Counted from the stretch's first letter, positions 1 to 11,059 are shown. The stretch: DNA of 64,000 nt from Ensifer adhaerens (GCA_900215285.1 OCMG01000004.1:2030001-2094000); one strand, 5' to 3'. The notes: generated from the letters alone by a model not told the origin. Program-made: numbers and translations.

Positions 1-273
1 ATCGAGGCACTGCAGCGGGCAGGTATTGCCTGGCGGATCATTTGCACCTGCAACAGTCTGAGCGGGCTCACCGCTGCTGCCGCCGCCGGGATGGGTGTGC
101 TGGTGCAACCGGTCGCGATGGCGCCGGCCGGTCTGGTGGAGGTGGAAGTGCCGCAGCTTCCGGCGCTTGAGGCGGTGGAATTCGTGCTCGTGCCCTCACG
201 CGGCGTCGATCCGAAGATCGTGGAGGCCCTGTGGCACGAGGTAGAGGCGCGAATGGGCAGCCCGGCGCTGTGA
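1..273 (+). CDS. LysR-family transcriptional regulator, C-terminal fragment
   Basis: The reading frame is open from the first base of the window to a TGA at 271-273, so only the last 90 residues are present. They read like the end of a LysR substrate-binding domain: a stretch around ICTCNSLSGL followed by an Ala/Gly-rich helix and the MGVLVQP strand, which usually forms part of the effector cleft. The N-terminal helix-turn-helix lies outside the window, so the target genes cannot be inferred. The next gene is convergent. A start inside this fragment is unlikely because the homology-like pattern extends to the window edge. Confidence 0.75.
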   Translation: MEALQRAGIAWRIICTCNSLSGLTAAAAAGMGVLVQPVAMAPAGLVEVEVPQLPALEAVEFVLVPSRGVDPKIVEALWHEVEARMGSPAL

Positions 274-283
274 TCGGCCGTTC

Positions 284-2353
284 TTACCGCCCCTCGCGCC
301 ACCACATGGCAGAGGCCGCAAACAGTAGCGCGACAAGACCGATCAGGCCGTTGAACAGCGGCAGCGTGTCGATGCCCTTCAGCACGGATTCGTTCGTCAG
401 GCGGAAGGCCATGCGGTCGTTGCCTTCGATGCGGACATTGCCGTTGACGGTGAGGATTTGCGGCAGCGGTTCGGCGCTACCATCGGCCTTGGCGAGGCGT
501 GTCACGATGCCGTGGGTCGCGTCGGCCATGGGCTGGAGCGTCGCCGTGGTCGAGATTTCCGACTTGAACTCCGGCGCATCCACCGCGCCGACATGGGCGA
601 GTGCCGACAGTTCACCGTTCTGGACCTTGAAGAGGCCGGTTTCGCCCACGGCGACGGAGGCCTTGTACAGGCCGGGTTCGGAGGAGATGAGCCTGACCTT
701 CTCCGTCTTGCCGGAGGGGTAGGTGATCGTCGCTTCGCCGGGATCGTCGCCAACGGTCTGGCGGGTGATCTCAAGATTGCGGCCGCTGGCGCGCGCGGTC
801 AGCGCCTCTTCTTCCAGCGCCGGTTCCTTCATCAACCAATAGGCGATGCGGCGATAGAGCGAAGCATGCGGGCCGCCGCCTTCGAAGCCACGCGACCAGA
901 GCCAGCCCTCGTCTGACAGCAGCATGGCAACGCGGCCTTCGCCGGCGCGGTTCAGCACCAGAAGCGGATCGTCATTGGCACCCTTCATCACGGTGCTGCC
1001 CTGGGTGTCGGAGACGCCGATCGTCCGGAACCAGCGGCCCCATTTCGGCGGTTCACTCTCCGAGCCTTCGAGCCCGCGCGTCACGGGATGCTTCTTGCCG
1101 AGATCTGTCAGGCGCGGATAGTAGCCCTTCTCATCCATCTGGCCGGTCGGCAGGGCGGGAAGGATATCGGCAAGCGGTGTGTCGGCAATGGAGTTCGGGC
1201 TTGCATATTCCGGCCCCGCGGCGATCAGCAGGGCTCCGCCCTTTTTCACATATTCGGCGATGTTGTCGTAATAGAGGATCGGCAGCACGCCACGGTTCTG
1301 GTAGCGGTCGAAGACGATCAGATCGAATTCCTTGATCTTGTCGACAAAGAGCTCGCGCGTCGGGAAGGCGATCAGCGACAGTTCGTTGATCGGCGTGCCA
1401 TCCTGCTTTTCCGGCGGACGCAGAATGGTGAAGTGGACCAGATCGACCAATGCGTCCGACTTCAGCAGGTTTCGCCATGCCCGCTCACCCTCATGCGGCT
1501 CACCCGATACGAGCAGCACGCGCAGGTTCTGCCGGATGCCGTCGATCAGCTGAACGGCGCGGTTGTTGCTGGTCGTCAGCTCGCCGGGAACCGCGGCGAC
1601 CTCGAAATCGACCACATTGGTTCCGGCGCGGTTGAGTTTGAAATCGAAGCGCGTATCCTTGCCGGGCTCGGCCTTCAGCGTGCCGACTTCCTCGCCGTTG
1701 ATGCGGATTGTCACATCCGCCGGCGTCGCGATCGGCTGGCCGTCATCGATGACGCGGAAGGTCAATTGCTGCTGGGCGTTCACGAGGCTGAAGCGAGGCG
1801 CGCGGACGACCTCGATGCGACGGTCGAATTCGTTCGGCCGGCCGGTGATCAGGGCATGAACAGGTGCGTTGAAGCCCGGCAGCTTTCCGGCTTCGGGGAT
1901 ATCATGGATCTGACCGTCGGTGATAAAGACGGCGCCACCAACACGGGCAGGCGAGACGTCGGACAGTGCCTCGTTCAACGCCGCGAAGGCCTTGGTGGAG
2001 GGTGATTCCTCCTGGCCGTTATCGCGCACTTCGACAATGCGCGGCTCGATACCGGGGAACTTGGCGAGGCGGTCGGTCAGCTCCTTCAGCGCTGCGTCTG
2101 TTTGCTTGATGCGCTCGGGCATCAGCTGGCTCTGGCTGCGGTCGACCACGACCGCGACGATGGTGGGCAGCGGTTCGCGGTTTTCCGACACGAATGACGG
2201 GTTGGCAATGGCCAGAACAAGGAGGCCGAGCGCCAGCGCGCGCAGCCATGCGCCGCGCATGCGCCGGGCGAGGCCAAAGCCTGCGAGCAGGAGCGCGACG
2301 AGGCCGATGGCGATCATCGCCGGAAGGGGCAAGAAGGGGGCGAAGGTGATCAT
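284..2353 (-). CDS. Large membrane protein of the MoxR/DUF58 operon (Bat-like, glutamine-amidotransferase-like fold)
   Basis: A 689-residue protein with two N-terminal hydrophobic segments (about residues 8-25 and 33-50), a long extracytoplasmic region and a C-terminal membrane helix (about 663-683) ending in a short basic tail. Residues around VVVDRSQS near position 70 resemble the start of a von Willebrand A fold, and the middle contains a ThuA/GATase-like segment (about 330-400). Its ATG lies one base after the TGA of the upstream DUF4159 gene, so translation is very probably coupled. The operon context (MoxR, DUF58, BatA-like) suggests a membrane complex remodelled by the MoxR ATPase, possibly acting in envelope stress. 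That role is inferred and no catalytic residues were identified. Confidence 0.8.
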   Translation of the reverse strand: MITFAPFLPLPAMIAIGLVALLLAGFGLARRMRGAWLRALALGLLVLAIANPSFVSENREPLPTIVAVVVDRSQSQLMPERIKQTDAALKELTDRLAKFPGIEPRIVEVRDNGQEESPSTKAFAALNEALSDVSPARVGGAVFITDGQIHDIPEAGKLPGFNAPVHALITGRPNEFDRRIEVVRAPRFSLVNAQQQLTFRVIDDGQPIATPADVTIRINGEEVGTLKAEPGKDTRFDFKLNRAGTNVVDFEVAAVPGELTTSNNRAVQLIDGIRQNLRVLLVSGEPHEGERAWRNLLKSDALVDLVHFTILRPPEKQDGTPINELSLIAFPTRELFVDKIKEFDLIVFDRYQNRGVLPILYYDNIAEYVKKGGALLIAAGPEYASPNSIADTPLADILPALPTGQMDEKGYYPRLTDLGKKHPVTRGLEGSESEPPKWGRWFRTIGVSDTQGSTVMKGANDDPLLVLNRAGEGRVAMLLSDEGWLWSRGFEGGGPHASLYRRIAYWLMKEPALEEEALTARASGRNLEITRQTVGDDPGEATITYPSGKTEKVRLISSEPGLYKASVAVGETGLFKVQNGELSALAHVGAVDAPEFKSEISTTATLQPMADATHGIVTRLAKADGSAEPLPQILTVNGNVRIEGNDRMAFRLTNESVLKGIDTLPLFNGLIGLVALLFAASAMWWREGR

Positions 2354-2354
2354 G

Positions 2355-5156
2355 TCATTGCCCCAGCCGTTCGAGCAGCGCCGGGATATGTACCTGATCC
2401 GACTTGTAGTTGCCGGTCAGCATGTACATGACGATATTGACCCCGGCGCGGAAGGCAAGTTCGCGCTGCCGGTCATCCGGCGGCACGGTCGGCAGAAGCG
2501 AATTGCCCGACCGGTCTGTTGCCCATGCCCCGGCAAAGTCATTGCCGGTGATGAGGATCGGCGACACCCCGTCGCCGCGCTGCACGGGGCGGGCCGCATC
2601 GCGCTTGGCATCGCCCGTCGCCTCGATCCACAGCGGACTTCCGGCATAGCGGCCGGGAAAATTCTGGAGAAGATAGAAGGACTTGGTCAGGACGTGGCTA
2701 TGCGGCACAGGCTCCAGCGGCGGGATGTCGAGGCTGGCGAGAATGGCCTGTAGCCGCTCAGTGTTCGGCCCGGCGGCCGCACCCTCGAGGCTCGTGTCCT
2801 GATCGCGCGTATCGAAGAGCACGGTGCCGCCGGCGCGCATATAGGCGTCGATGCGGTTGATGGCGTCCTGCGAGGGCATCGGCGCGGTCGCTGTCACCGG
2901 CCAGTAGATGATCGGATAGAAGGCGAGTTCGTCCTTTGCGATGTCGAGGCCGACGGGGTCGCCGGGTTCCAGCGACGTGCGGTAGCGGATGAAGTCTGAG
3001 AGGCCCATGAGGCCCGCCTGCGAGATGCGATCCACGTCCGCTTCGCCCGTGCGGACATAGGCGAGATGGGTCGAGTCGAGTGCGGCGATGATCTTGTCGT
3101 CGCCGGGTCTGGAATCGTCTGCTGCGCGGGTGTCGTGCGGCATCAGCGTGAGCGCGGCTCCAAGCGCCAGAACGATGGCGGCGGTGGAGGCGGTCCGCCT
3201 GCGGCTGAACAGGCCGGAGAACGCGCCACCCATCACGAAGACGGCGATGGAGTCCGCGACCAGCAGCAGGAAGGCCGCCAGCAGAAGCGCGGGGCGCAGT
3301 TCGGTCGTGCCCGAGCCGGCAAGGCCAGCCGTCGTCACGGAGAGCCCCTGAGGCGCGAAATTCAGCGGGGCGAGCGTATCGCCGGGGCGGAAGAGATTGA
3401 GCGCGGTGAAGCCTTCTTCCGTACCGTAGAGGCCGGGGGGCGTGTCGAAGCTGGGCGTCGGCACCTTGCCGGCGGCGACCGTCAGCGGTTTGGCGCCCGC
3501 CGTTTCCGCCGTCAGCACGCCGTTGGCGTTGAGCAGGCGGAAGGGCGCGAGCGTTTCTGCCGTGCCGGGAGCGGCTCCACCGTGCGCCCGGGAAATCTGC
3601 GTGATGCGGCGAAGCATTTCAACGAAATGGCCGGAGAGCGCAAGGTTCGACCAGCTCGTGTCAGCGCTGGTGTGGAAGAGCACGATCTGCCCTGCGTCGA
3701 GCTTCTTGGCGGTCACCAGCGGGGTGCCGTCGGCAAGGCTTGCCCATGTATGTTCGGCAAGCGTCGGCGAGGGGTTGGCGAGAACCTGCCGCGTGACGGT
3801 CACGCCGTCCGGCTTCGGCAATCCGGCAAAGGGGCTCTTTTCGGGGAAGGGCGCGAGCGGCTGCGGCTCGCTCCAGGACAGCGCGCCCCCGAGCGAGCGT
3901 TCGCCCTGACGCAGCTCGACCGGCACCAGCGGATCGTCGGCGGGGGCTGCAGCCAGACGCGGGCCGGCAAAGCGCACCAGCGTGCCGCCGGCCTTGATCC
4001 AGTCCATGATCTGCGGATAGGCCGCTTCCGGCAGCTTGCCGATATCGGCCAGGATGATGACGGAGGGCTTCTCCGCGATGAGATCGGGGATCGCTTTGGC
4101 GAGATCGGCTTCGCCCGGCTCGGCAATGTCGGCATAGGGCGAGAGCGCGCGCTTGATGTAATAAAGCGGCGAGAGCAGCGGCTGCGACAGGAAGCGTGTT
4201 TCGCCGCTCAAGAGACCGATGCGGCGGCGCTTGAAGCCGTCGTCGAGCAGATAGGTGCCGCCGGCTTGCCGGCTGGCGGTGATCGCGACACGGGCGAAAT
4301 CGTTGCGGAGCTCGATGGGGGCGGCGATCTTGCCGGTCGCGACCGTCTCCCCGTCCTTGAACGCTGCGGTACCCTTCATCAGCACGCGGCCCTTTTCGTC
4401 CAGCGCGTCGAGCGCGATCGTTTGAGGGCCTTGGGCGAAGGGGCGGGTGACGGTGACGTCCGTGTTATCGATGCCGTTCTTGACCTCGGTAATGGCGGCC
4501 ACGCTGCCGCGCGCGGCATACAGCCAGGTTTCGGCTGGCTTGAGGCTTGTGACGAGGCCGGTGAAGTCCTCGTCTTTCGGAGCCTTGATGCCGCTCGAGA
4601 TGAAGGCGAGGGTACCGGGCGGTGTGGTCTGGAGTGCCGTGGCGAGGCTCGCGAAGGCGGCCTTGCGGTCGGCCTCCAGCGGGCGCGGTTCGGCGGCCTT
4701 GAGGCGCGTCATCGCGGTGTCGGCTGAGGTGGGGACCGGATCGTTCGTCGGGTCGGCGGTGAGCGTCAGCGAGACGGGCACATCGGCGCGGCCTGCCTGT
4801 TCGATCAGTCCTTCCGCAGTCGCGACGCGGTCCGGCCAGTCGGGGGCGGAGGCCCAGTCATTGTCGATCACCAGCGCCAGCGGCCCTGCCTTGGAGAGCG
4901 TGTTGCGATGCGGGTCGAGCATCGGGCCGGACAGTGCGAGGATCACCAGCGCCGCGAGGAGCATTCTGAGCGCCGTCAGCCACCAGGGGCTCGTCGCTGG
5001 CGTTTCCTCGCGTTTGGCGATGCGGGCGAGGATGGCGAGCGGAGGAAAGATCTCGCGCGCCGGGCGCGGCGGGGTGACGCGCAGCAGCCACCAGATGGCG
5101 GGAAGCGCTGCCAGCGCCGCGAGCAGGATCGGATTGGCGAAGCCGAGAGCCCCCAT
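2355..5156 (-). CDS. BatA-like / DUF4159 domain membrane protein
   Basis: The start is the ATG at 5156-5154, encoding MGALGFANPI. This begins the usual BatA N-terminal domain with two membrane helices (about residues 7-24 and 58-76), and the ATG overlaps the TGA of the DUF58 gene by one base. The frame stays open upstream, but that part overlaps DUF58 and is not credible as coding. The 933-residue product has a large central periplasmic region, another membrane helix near residue 640 and a C-terminal DUF4159 domain (about 710-930) of the GATase-like kind. It is the third gene of the MoxR operon. A structural or adaptor role alongside the DUF58 and MoxR proteins is likely, but the substrate is unknown. 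Confidence 0.82.
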   Translation of the reverse strand: MGALGFANPILLAALAALPAIWWLLRVTPPRPAREIFPPLAILARIAKREETPATSPWWLTALRMLLAALVILALSGPMLDPHRNTLSKAGPLALVIDNDWASAPDWPDRVATAEGLIEQAGRADVPVSLTLTADPTNDPVPTSADTAMTRLKAAEPRPLEADRKAAFASLATALQTTPPGTLAFISSGIKAPKDEDFTGLVTSLKPAETWLYAARGSVAAITEVKNGIDNTDVTVTRPFAQGPQTIALDALDEKGRVLMKGTAAFKDGETVATGKIAAPIELRNDFARVAITASRQAGGTYLLDDGFKRRRIGLLSGETRFLSQPLLSPLYYIKRALSPYADIAEPGEADLAKAIPDLIAEKPSVIILADIGKLPEAAYPQIMDWIKAGGTLVRFAGPRLAAAPADDPLVPVELRQGERSLGGALSWSEPQPLAPFPEKSPFAGLPKPDGVTVTRQVLANPSPTLAEHTWASLADGTPLVTAKKLDAGQIVLFHTSADTSWSNLALSGHFVEMLRRITQISRAHGGAAPGTAETLAPFRLLNANGVLTAETAGAKPLTVAAGKVPTPSFDTPPGLYGTEEGFTALNLFRPGDTLAPLNFAPQGLSVTTAGLAGSGTTELRPALLLAAFLLLVADSIAVFVMGGAFSGLFSRRRTASTAAIVLALGAALTLMPHDTRAADDSRPGDDKIIAALDSTHLAYVRTGEADVDRISQAGLMGLSDFIRYRTSLEPGDPVGLDIAKDELAFYPIIYWPVTATAPMPSQDAINRIDAYMRAGGTVLFDTRDQDTSLEGAAAGPNTERLQAILASLDIPPLEPVPHSHVLTKSFYLLQNFPGRYAGSPLWIEATGDAKRDAARPVQRGDGVSPILITGNDFAGAWATDRSGNSLLPTVPPDDRQRELAFRAGVNIVMYMLTGNYKSDQVHIPALLERLGQ

Positions 5157-6058
5157 CAGCGCACGCTCCCCTGGCCGGAGAGATAAATATGCGCTGACAC
5201 AAGCGCTTCGGAAGCCGGGCGGTCGGTGGAATGGCGGATGAGTGACCAGCCAATGTGCCGCAGTTCTGCGCCCAGCGCATCGCGGTTTGCGGCATAGGCG
5301 AGGCGGTATTCCTCGGCAAGCACTTCGGCGCGGCCGGCAGTGAACTTCGCGCCCGTTTCCGGGTCGGTGAACTCGGTGCGCCCCACATAGGGGAAATCGG
5401 CTTCCGCCGGATCGGCCACCATGATCAGCGTTCCGCGCAGGCCACGGCGCGAAAGCGGCGCGATGCGCTCCATGATCCTGTCGAGCGGGTCGAGAAAATC
5501 TCCGATCAGCACGATTTCGCTTGCGCCCCGGATCATGGAGGTATCGGGCAGGCCGCTGACATTTTCGGCATAGGCCAGCGCCGTTGCCAGCCGTTCGGAG
5601 GCATTGCGCGCGGCGATCGGCTCCATCAGACCGGGCGCGCCAATGCGTTCGCCAGAACGCGCCAGCACTTCGGCGAGCGCCAGCATGAGGACGAGCGCGC
5701 GGCTTTCCTTCGACACCTGACCAAGCTTCGAGCGGTACATCATGGAGGCGGAGAGGTCGGCCCAGAGCCAGACGGTGTGGGCGGCCTGCCATTCCTTGTC
5801 GCGGACGTAAGTGTGATCATCGCGGGCCGAGCGGCGCCAGTCGATGCGAGCCATGTCCTCGCCCGGCGAATAGGGGCGGAACTGCCAGAAATTCTCGCCG
5901 ATGCCGCGCCGTCTGCGGCCGTGCCAGCCGGCGCTCACGGTGTTTGCAATGCGGCGGGCTTCGACAAGGCAGTCGGGCACGAGGGCGGCGCGCGCCTTCG
6001 CACGGGCGAGGATTTCCGCTCCGCCCGTTCGTTCGACTGACTGGCCGATTGGCGCCAT
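5156..6058 (-). CDS. DUF58 domain protein, MoxR partner
   Basis: This 300-residue soluble protein carries the DUF58 hallmark around residues 60-80, where the segment FRPYSPGEDMARIDW contains the conserved R-x-Y-x-x-G-D/E and D-W elements. A VWA-like region follows (WADLSASM near residue 105). It starts 10 bases after the MoxR stop codon and ends overlapping the BatA-like start by one base. DUF58 proteins nearly always sit beside MoxR AAA+ ATPases and are thought to be their client or adaptor. Biochemical function is unproven for the family. Confidence 0.88.
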   Translation of the reverse strand: MAPIGQSVERTGGAEILARAKARAALVPDCLVEARRIANTVSAGWHGRRRRGIGENFWQFRPYSPGEDMARIDWRRSARDDHTYVRDKEWQAAHTVWLWADLSASMMYRSKLGQVSKESRALVLMLALAEVLARSGERIGAPGLMEPIAARNASERLATALAYAENVSGLPDTSMIRGASEIVLIGDFLDPLDRIMERIAPLSRRGLRGTLIMVADPAEADFPYVGRTEFTDPETGAKFTAGRAEVLAEEYRLAYAANRDALGAELRHIGWSLIRHSTDRPASEALVSAHIYLSGQGSVR

Positions 6059-6068
6059 TCCTATTCCC

Positions 6069-7076
<1,008 letters not shown>

Positions 7077-7227
7077 GCGGCTTCTCCTCAAGGTCTTGCC
7101 GGCCTCCAATCGAATCGGAACCGGAGCGGTCATCGGGTCATTTCCTCCTAACTTATAGCGCGATGGCGGGCTGACAAGCGCGGGCGGAGTGACTATTTGA
7201 CTTCTGACGGTAAACCGGGACCAAACA

Positions 7228-7839
7228 ATGGCGGATGACAGGCTGGAAAAGGCGGGCGATGCGGCGGGACTGGCGGCGATGATTTCGCGAGCGGCGGATC
7301 CCAAGCGCGGTTTGCCGCCCGTGGATCGCTGGAATCCGCCGTTTTGCGGCGATATCGACATGGAAATCCGCGCCGACGGCACGTGGTTCTACATGGGAAC
7401 GCCGATCGGGCGCGAGGCGCTGGTGCGGCTCTTCTCGACCGTGCTGCGCCGGGACGAGGACGGGAAGACCTATCTCGTCACGCCTGTGGAAAAGGTCGGC
7501 ATCCGCGTCGAGGACGCGCCCTTCCTCGCTGTCGAGATGACGCGGACGGAGCGGGACGGCGAACAGGTGCTCACCTTCCGCACCAATGTTGGCGATATTG
7601 CCGAGGCCGGGTCCGAGCACCCATTGCGCTTCGAGATCGCCGGCGAGCTCGGGGAATTGAAGCCCTATCTGCATGTGCGTGGCCGACTGGAGGCGTTGGT
7701 ATCGCGTGCGGTCATGTACGATCTGGTCGAACTCGGCGAGGTCGTGGAGATTGAGGGTAAGGCCATGTTTGCGGTGCGCTCGGGCGGGGTCGTGTTCCCC
7801 GTCATGCCGGCGGAAGAGCTGGAAAGGCTTTCGCAATGA
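7228..7839 (+). CDS. DUF1285 family protein
   Basis: A 203-residue protein with the DUF1285 pattern: a PPVDRWNPPFCGDIDM-like N-terminus, then GTWFYMGTPIGR and LVRLFSTVLRRDEDG. DUF1285 proteins are two-domain beta-rich proteins of unknown function. The gene is divergent from the MoxR operon and its last bases overlap the start of the Nudix gene (ATGA at 7836), so the two are translationally coupled and probably act in the same operon. No signal peptide or membrane segment is visible. Confidence 0.88.
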   Translation: MADDRLEKAGDAAGLAAMISRAADPKRGLPPVDRWNPPFCGDIDMEIRADGTWFYMGTPIGREALVRLFSTVLRRDEDGKTYLVTPVEKVGIRVEDAPFLAVEMTRTERDGEQVLTFRTNVGDIAEAGSEHPLRFEIAGELGELKPYLHVRGRLEALVSRAVMYDLVELGEVVEIEGKAMFAVRSGGVVFPVMPAEELERLSQ

Positions 7840-8465
7840 GCCTTTATTCGGCTGAGGAATTCCGCCGCCGGGCGCTCCGTCAGGTCGGCGAGCCGGAGGG
7901 ACTCGATTGGGCCGATCACGGCGATGTTCTGATGAATCCCGGCTTTGCCGATGCGTTGCGGCAGATCAAGCTGCGCGATGCGGCTGTTCTGGTGCCTGTC
8001 ATCGATGACGGGCCGGATGCGCGGATGATCCTGACGCAGCGGACCTCGAAACTGCGCAAGCATTCGGGGCAGGTCGCCTTTCCGGGCGGTGGCATCGATC
8101 CGGAGGATGTGTCGGCGGAAGCCGCGGCCCTGCGCGAGGCGGAAGAGGAAATCGGGCTCAAGCCGGATTTCGTCGAGACGATCGCGCGGTTGCCGGATTA
8201 CAAGACCTTCACGGGTTTCTCGATCACGCCGGTGATGGCGGTGGTGAAGCCCGGCTTTGAACTCAAGATCAACCCGGACGAGGTCGATCATGTTTTCGAA
8301 GTGCCGCTTTCCTTCCTGATGAACGGCGAGAACCACATTCTCGACAGCCGTACCTGGGATGGCGGAGAACGCTTCTTTTACCGGATGCCCTATCAGGACT
8401 GGAACATCTGGGGTGTCACGGCAGGGATCCTGCACACTGCCTGGGAAAGATTATACGCATGGTGA
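7836..8465 (+). CDS. Nudix hydrolase, CoA pyrophosphatase-like
   Basis: A 209-residue Nudix enzyme. The box runs from about residue 85 to 107, starting with GGGIDPED and ending in REAEEEIGL, with all canonical Gly, Glu and Arg positions present. Upstream residues LTQRTSKLRKHSGQVAFPGG match the CoA-specific NUDT7/YeaB-like pattern, so hydrolysis of CoA or related nucleoside diphosphates is likely. The start overlaps the DUF1285 stop and the stop overlaps the CCA-adding enzyme start, giving a compact three-gene operon. Confidence 0.9.
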   Translation: MSLYSAEEFRRRALRQVGEPEGLDWADHGDVLMNPGFADALRQIKLRDAAVLVPVIDDGPDARMILTQRTSKLRKHSGQVAFPGGGIDPEDVSAEAAALREAEEEIGLKPDFVETIARLPDYKTFTGFSITPVMAVVKPGFELKINPDEVDHVFEVPLSFLMNGENHILDSRTWDGGERFFYRMPYQDWNIWGVTAGILHTAWERLYAW

Positions 8466-9724
8466 ATGTCGCACATGAAGACTGGTTCAACGCGCCGGAC
8501 CTGAAACAGGCCTTGGCCCTGCTCAACGCCGACAGCGGGGAGGGGCGTATTGCCGGCGGGGCGGTGCGCAACAGTCTGATGGGCATTCCGATTGCCGATG
8601 TCGATCTTGCGACGACGCTGAAACCGGAAGATGTGATCGCGCGCGCCAAGGCGGCGGGCATGAAGGCGATCCCGACGGGAATCGAGCATGGCACGGTGAC
8701 GCTGGTCATCAAGGGCCGGCCCTTCGAGGTGACGACGCTGCGGCGTGACGTGACGACGGACGGACGCCGCGCGGAAGTCGCCTTCACCGACGACTGGCAG
8801 GAGGATGCGAGCCGGCGCGATCTGACGATCAACGGGCTCTATGCGGATGAGAAGGGCGAGGTCATCGACCTGGTCGAGGGGCTTGCCGATATCGAGACGC
8901 GCACCGTGCGTTTCATCGGCGACGCGGAGACCCGCATCCGCGAGGATTACCTGCGCATCCTGCGCTATTTCCGCTTCTTCGCCTTCTACGGGTCCGGCCG
9001 GCCGGATGCGGCGGCGTTGCGCGCCATGGCGCGGGAGAAGGACGGATTGAAGCGGCTCTCGGCCGAGCGGGTCTGGTCGGAGCTGAAGAAGCTGCTTTCC
9101 GCCGAGGACCCCGGCAGGGCGCTGCTCTGGATGCGCACGGCGGGCATTCTGACGCTGATCCTGCCCGAAACGGAGAAGTGGGGCATTGATGAAGTGCCCG
9201 GGCTGATCGCCGCCGAGCGTGCGTTCGGCTGGACGCCTGATCCGCTTTTGCGACTGGCCGCCATGGTTCCCCCCGACGTCGAGCGGCTTGCGGCCATGGC
9301 GCAGCGTCTGCGGCTTTCGAAGCAGGAAGCGGCGTTTCTGGACGGATGGGCCTCCTCGCCGCAAATCCCGGAGAAGATTGCTTCAACGGCGTTTCGCCGG
9401 ATGCTTTATCGCTCGGGCAAGGGAGGGGTGATCGTCCGGTTGAAACTGCAACTGGCCATCGTGCGGGCAAAGGCCGATGGCGATACCGCGCTCCTGCCGG
9501 AGGTTGCACGGTTGACGGCCTTGCTGCACGCGGCAGAAACCTGGGTGAAGCCGGTCTTTCCTCTGTCGGGTGCTGATGTGCTCGAAAGGGGAAGCGCGCC
9601 CGGCCCGCGGGTGGGAGAGATATTGTCCATTCTTGAGGAAGAATGGGTGGCGGGGGACTTCCATGCGGACAGGGCCGCGCTGCTTGCCCGGCTCGACGCC
9701 GTGATTACGGCGCCGTCTTCCTAG
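8459..9724 (+). CDS. cca: CCA tRNA nucleotidyltransferase / poly(A) polymerase family
   Basis: A 421-residue class II nucleotidyltransferase that would add or repair the CCA end of tRNAs. The N-terminal head has the GGAVRN strand (about residue 27), the DVDLATT metal-binding aspartates (about 40) and the RRDLTINGLYAD motif (about 118). The RNA-binding neck follows with LRILRYFRFFAFY. The start codon overlaps the Nudix stop. The last 20 bases overlap the convergent diguanylate cyclase gene. A pure poly(A) polymerase role cannot be excluded from sequence alone. Confidence 0.92.
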   Translation: MVNVAHEDWFNAPDLKQALALLNADSGEGRIAGGAVRNSLMGIPIADVDLATTLKPEDVIARAKAAGMKAIPTGIEHGTVTLVIKGRPFEVTTLRRDVTTDGRRAEVAFTDDWQEDASRRDLTINGLYADEKGEVIDLVEGLADIETRTVRFIGDAETRIREDYLRILRYFRFFAFYGSGRPDAAALRAMAREKDGLKRLSAERVWSELKKLLSAEDPGRALLWMRTAGILTLILPETEKWGIDEVPGLIAAERAFGWTPDPLLRLAAMVPPDVERLAAMAQRLRLSKQEAAFLDGWASSPQIPEKIASTAFRRMLYRSGKGGVIVRLKLQLAIVRAKADGDTALLPEVARLTALLHAAETWVKPVFPLSGADVLERGSAPGPRVGEILSILEEEWVAGDFHADRAALLARLDAVITAPSS

Positions 9725-10970
9725 TTGAATAGACCCGCGTCACGCGGCGGCTGATGCGCTGTTCGGCAAGCCCGATGCGCTTTTCCCCATCATGCTCCAA
9801 TACCTTGAGAAGCCGCATGGTAGGGCTGAACAGGGTCACGCGATTGCGGCCTTCTTCCTTGGCCGCATAGAGCGCGCAGTCGGCGGCGGCCACGAGATTG
9901 TCGAAATTAGTGCCTGCCTTGGCGATGGTCGCCGCCCCGATGCTGACGGTCAGCCGCAGCGGTCGTCCCTGGCTCTGGATGCAGGCCTTTTCCACCGCCT
10001 CGCGCATCTCATCGAGAAGCGTAAAGGCGCTGCGTTTGGGATCGTCGGGAATGAAGACGGCGAACTCTTCGCCGCCGATCCGGCCGAAAAGGATATCGTG
10101 GGGAAGATGGTCGCGAATCGTGCGGGCGAATTCGACCAGCGTCCGGTCGCCGGCCTGATGGCCGAATTCATCGTTGATGGATTTGAAGTGGTCGAGGTCA
10201 ATAATGGCGAGCACGGCCCCTTCGCCAGCGCTCTTGAGCGCCATGTCCGTGCGATGGACGAAGGCGCGGCGATTTGCGACCCCGGTCAACATGTCCGTTT
10301 CGGAGGCGATGCGGTGGCGTTGCTCGGATCGCTCCTTGATAAGCAGCATCGAACTGGTGGCAATCATCGTCACGTTCAGGAAGGCTTCGAGCATGAAGAG
10401 CTTGAACCAGGTGGATGCGATGCGGCCGGCCACGAGGGGCGCAGGGTCATTATACAGCACAAGCACGTTGGCGCCGTGAAACGCGGCGTGCATCAACAGG
10501 AAGCCGACGAGAGGCTTTGTCAGCGACAATTCGGAATTGCCCTTGCCGCCATAGACCGTGAAGGCATTGGCCGTCGCAAAGATGCAGGTCAGCGTCGATT
10601 GCAGCATGACGGCATTGTTCGGATTTTCCCGCAGTGCGGGAAAGAGAAGATGCACGAGCAACATTGCCGCCGGCAGCCCGACGATGGCGGACGGGTAGAC
10701 TTTTCGGCTGCCAAAGGCACGGTAGGCCGACCAGGACAATGTATAAGACAACGTGTTGAGGACCGAGGCGACGATAACGCCAATCTCGGGCGCATGGGGC
10801 AACAGGGTGATTGTCAGACCCGAGCAGGCACCGGCGAGAAAGGCCGGCGCCCACAAGGCCGCTGCCGTTTCACTTCTGTTGTGGTGCCATATGATCGCCA
10901 TTGCCACGGCCAAGGCCACCATGACAATGAAAATGCAAAGGGTAATCGTCGGTACGCTGATACTGTCCAT
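9705..10970 (-). CDS. Membrane-bound GGDEF diguanylate cyclase
   Basis: The ATG at 10970-10968 is preferred over the in-frame GTG at 10973 because a GGAG site lies seven to eight bases upstream. The 421-residue product has about six membrane segments in residues 1-200 and a C-terminal GGDEF domain (about 235-395). The active-site loop reads GGEEF, an active variant, so c-di-GMP synthesis is expected. The N-terminal membrane domain resembles no sensor I can name. The gene stands alone and is convergent with cca. Confidence 0.9.
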   Translation of the reverse strand: MDSISVPTITLCIFIVMVALAVAMAIIWHHNRSETAAALWAPAFLAGACSGLTITLLPHAPEIGVIVASVLNTLSYTLSWSAYRAFGSRKVYPSAIVGLPAAMLLVHLLFPALRENPNNAVMLQSTLTCIFATANAFTVYGGKGNSELSLTKPLVGFLLMHAAFHGANVLVLYNDPAPLVAGRIASTWFKLFMLEAFLNVTMIATSSMLLIKERSEQRHRIASETDMLTGVANRRAFVHRTDMALKSAGEGAVLAIIDLDHFKSINDEFGHQAGDRTLVEFARTIRDHLPHDILFGRIGGEEFAVFIPDDPKRSAFTLLDEMREAVEKACIQSQGRPLRLTVSIGAATIAKAGTNFDNLVAAADCALYAAKEEGRNRVTLFSPTMRLLKVLEHDGEKRIGLAEQRISRRVTRVYSTRKTAP

Positions 10971-11059
10971 CACTTGTCTCCAGGCCGCAGCCTATGAGGA
11001 CAAGCTTAAAAAAACGGCTAACCGGAACTGCCTTTGCGGAAATTTCTTCCGTCCGAAAT

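Noticed and set aside
3066..4727. 553-codon plus-strand frame
   Set aside because: It is antisense to the BatA/DUF4159 gene, has a composition typical of GC-rich shadow frames and no ribosome site.
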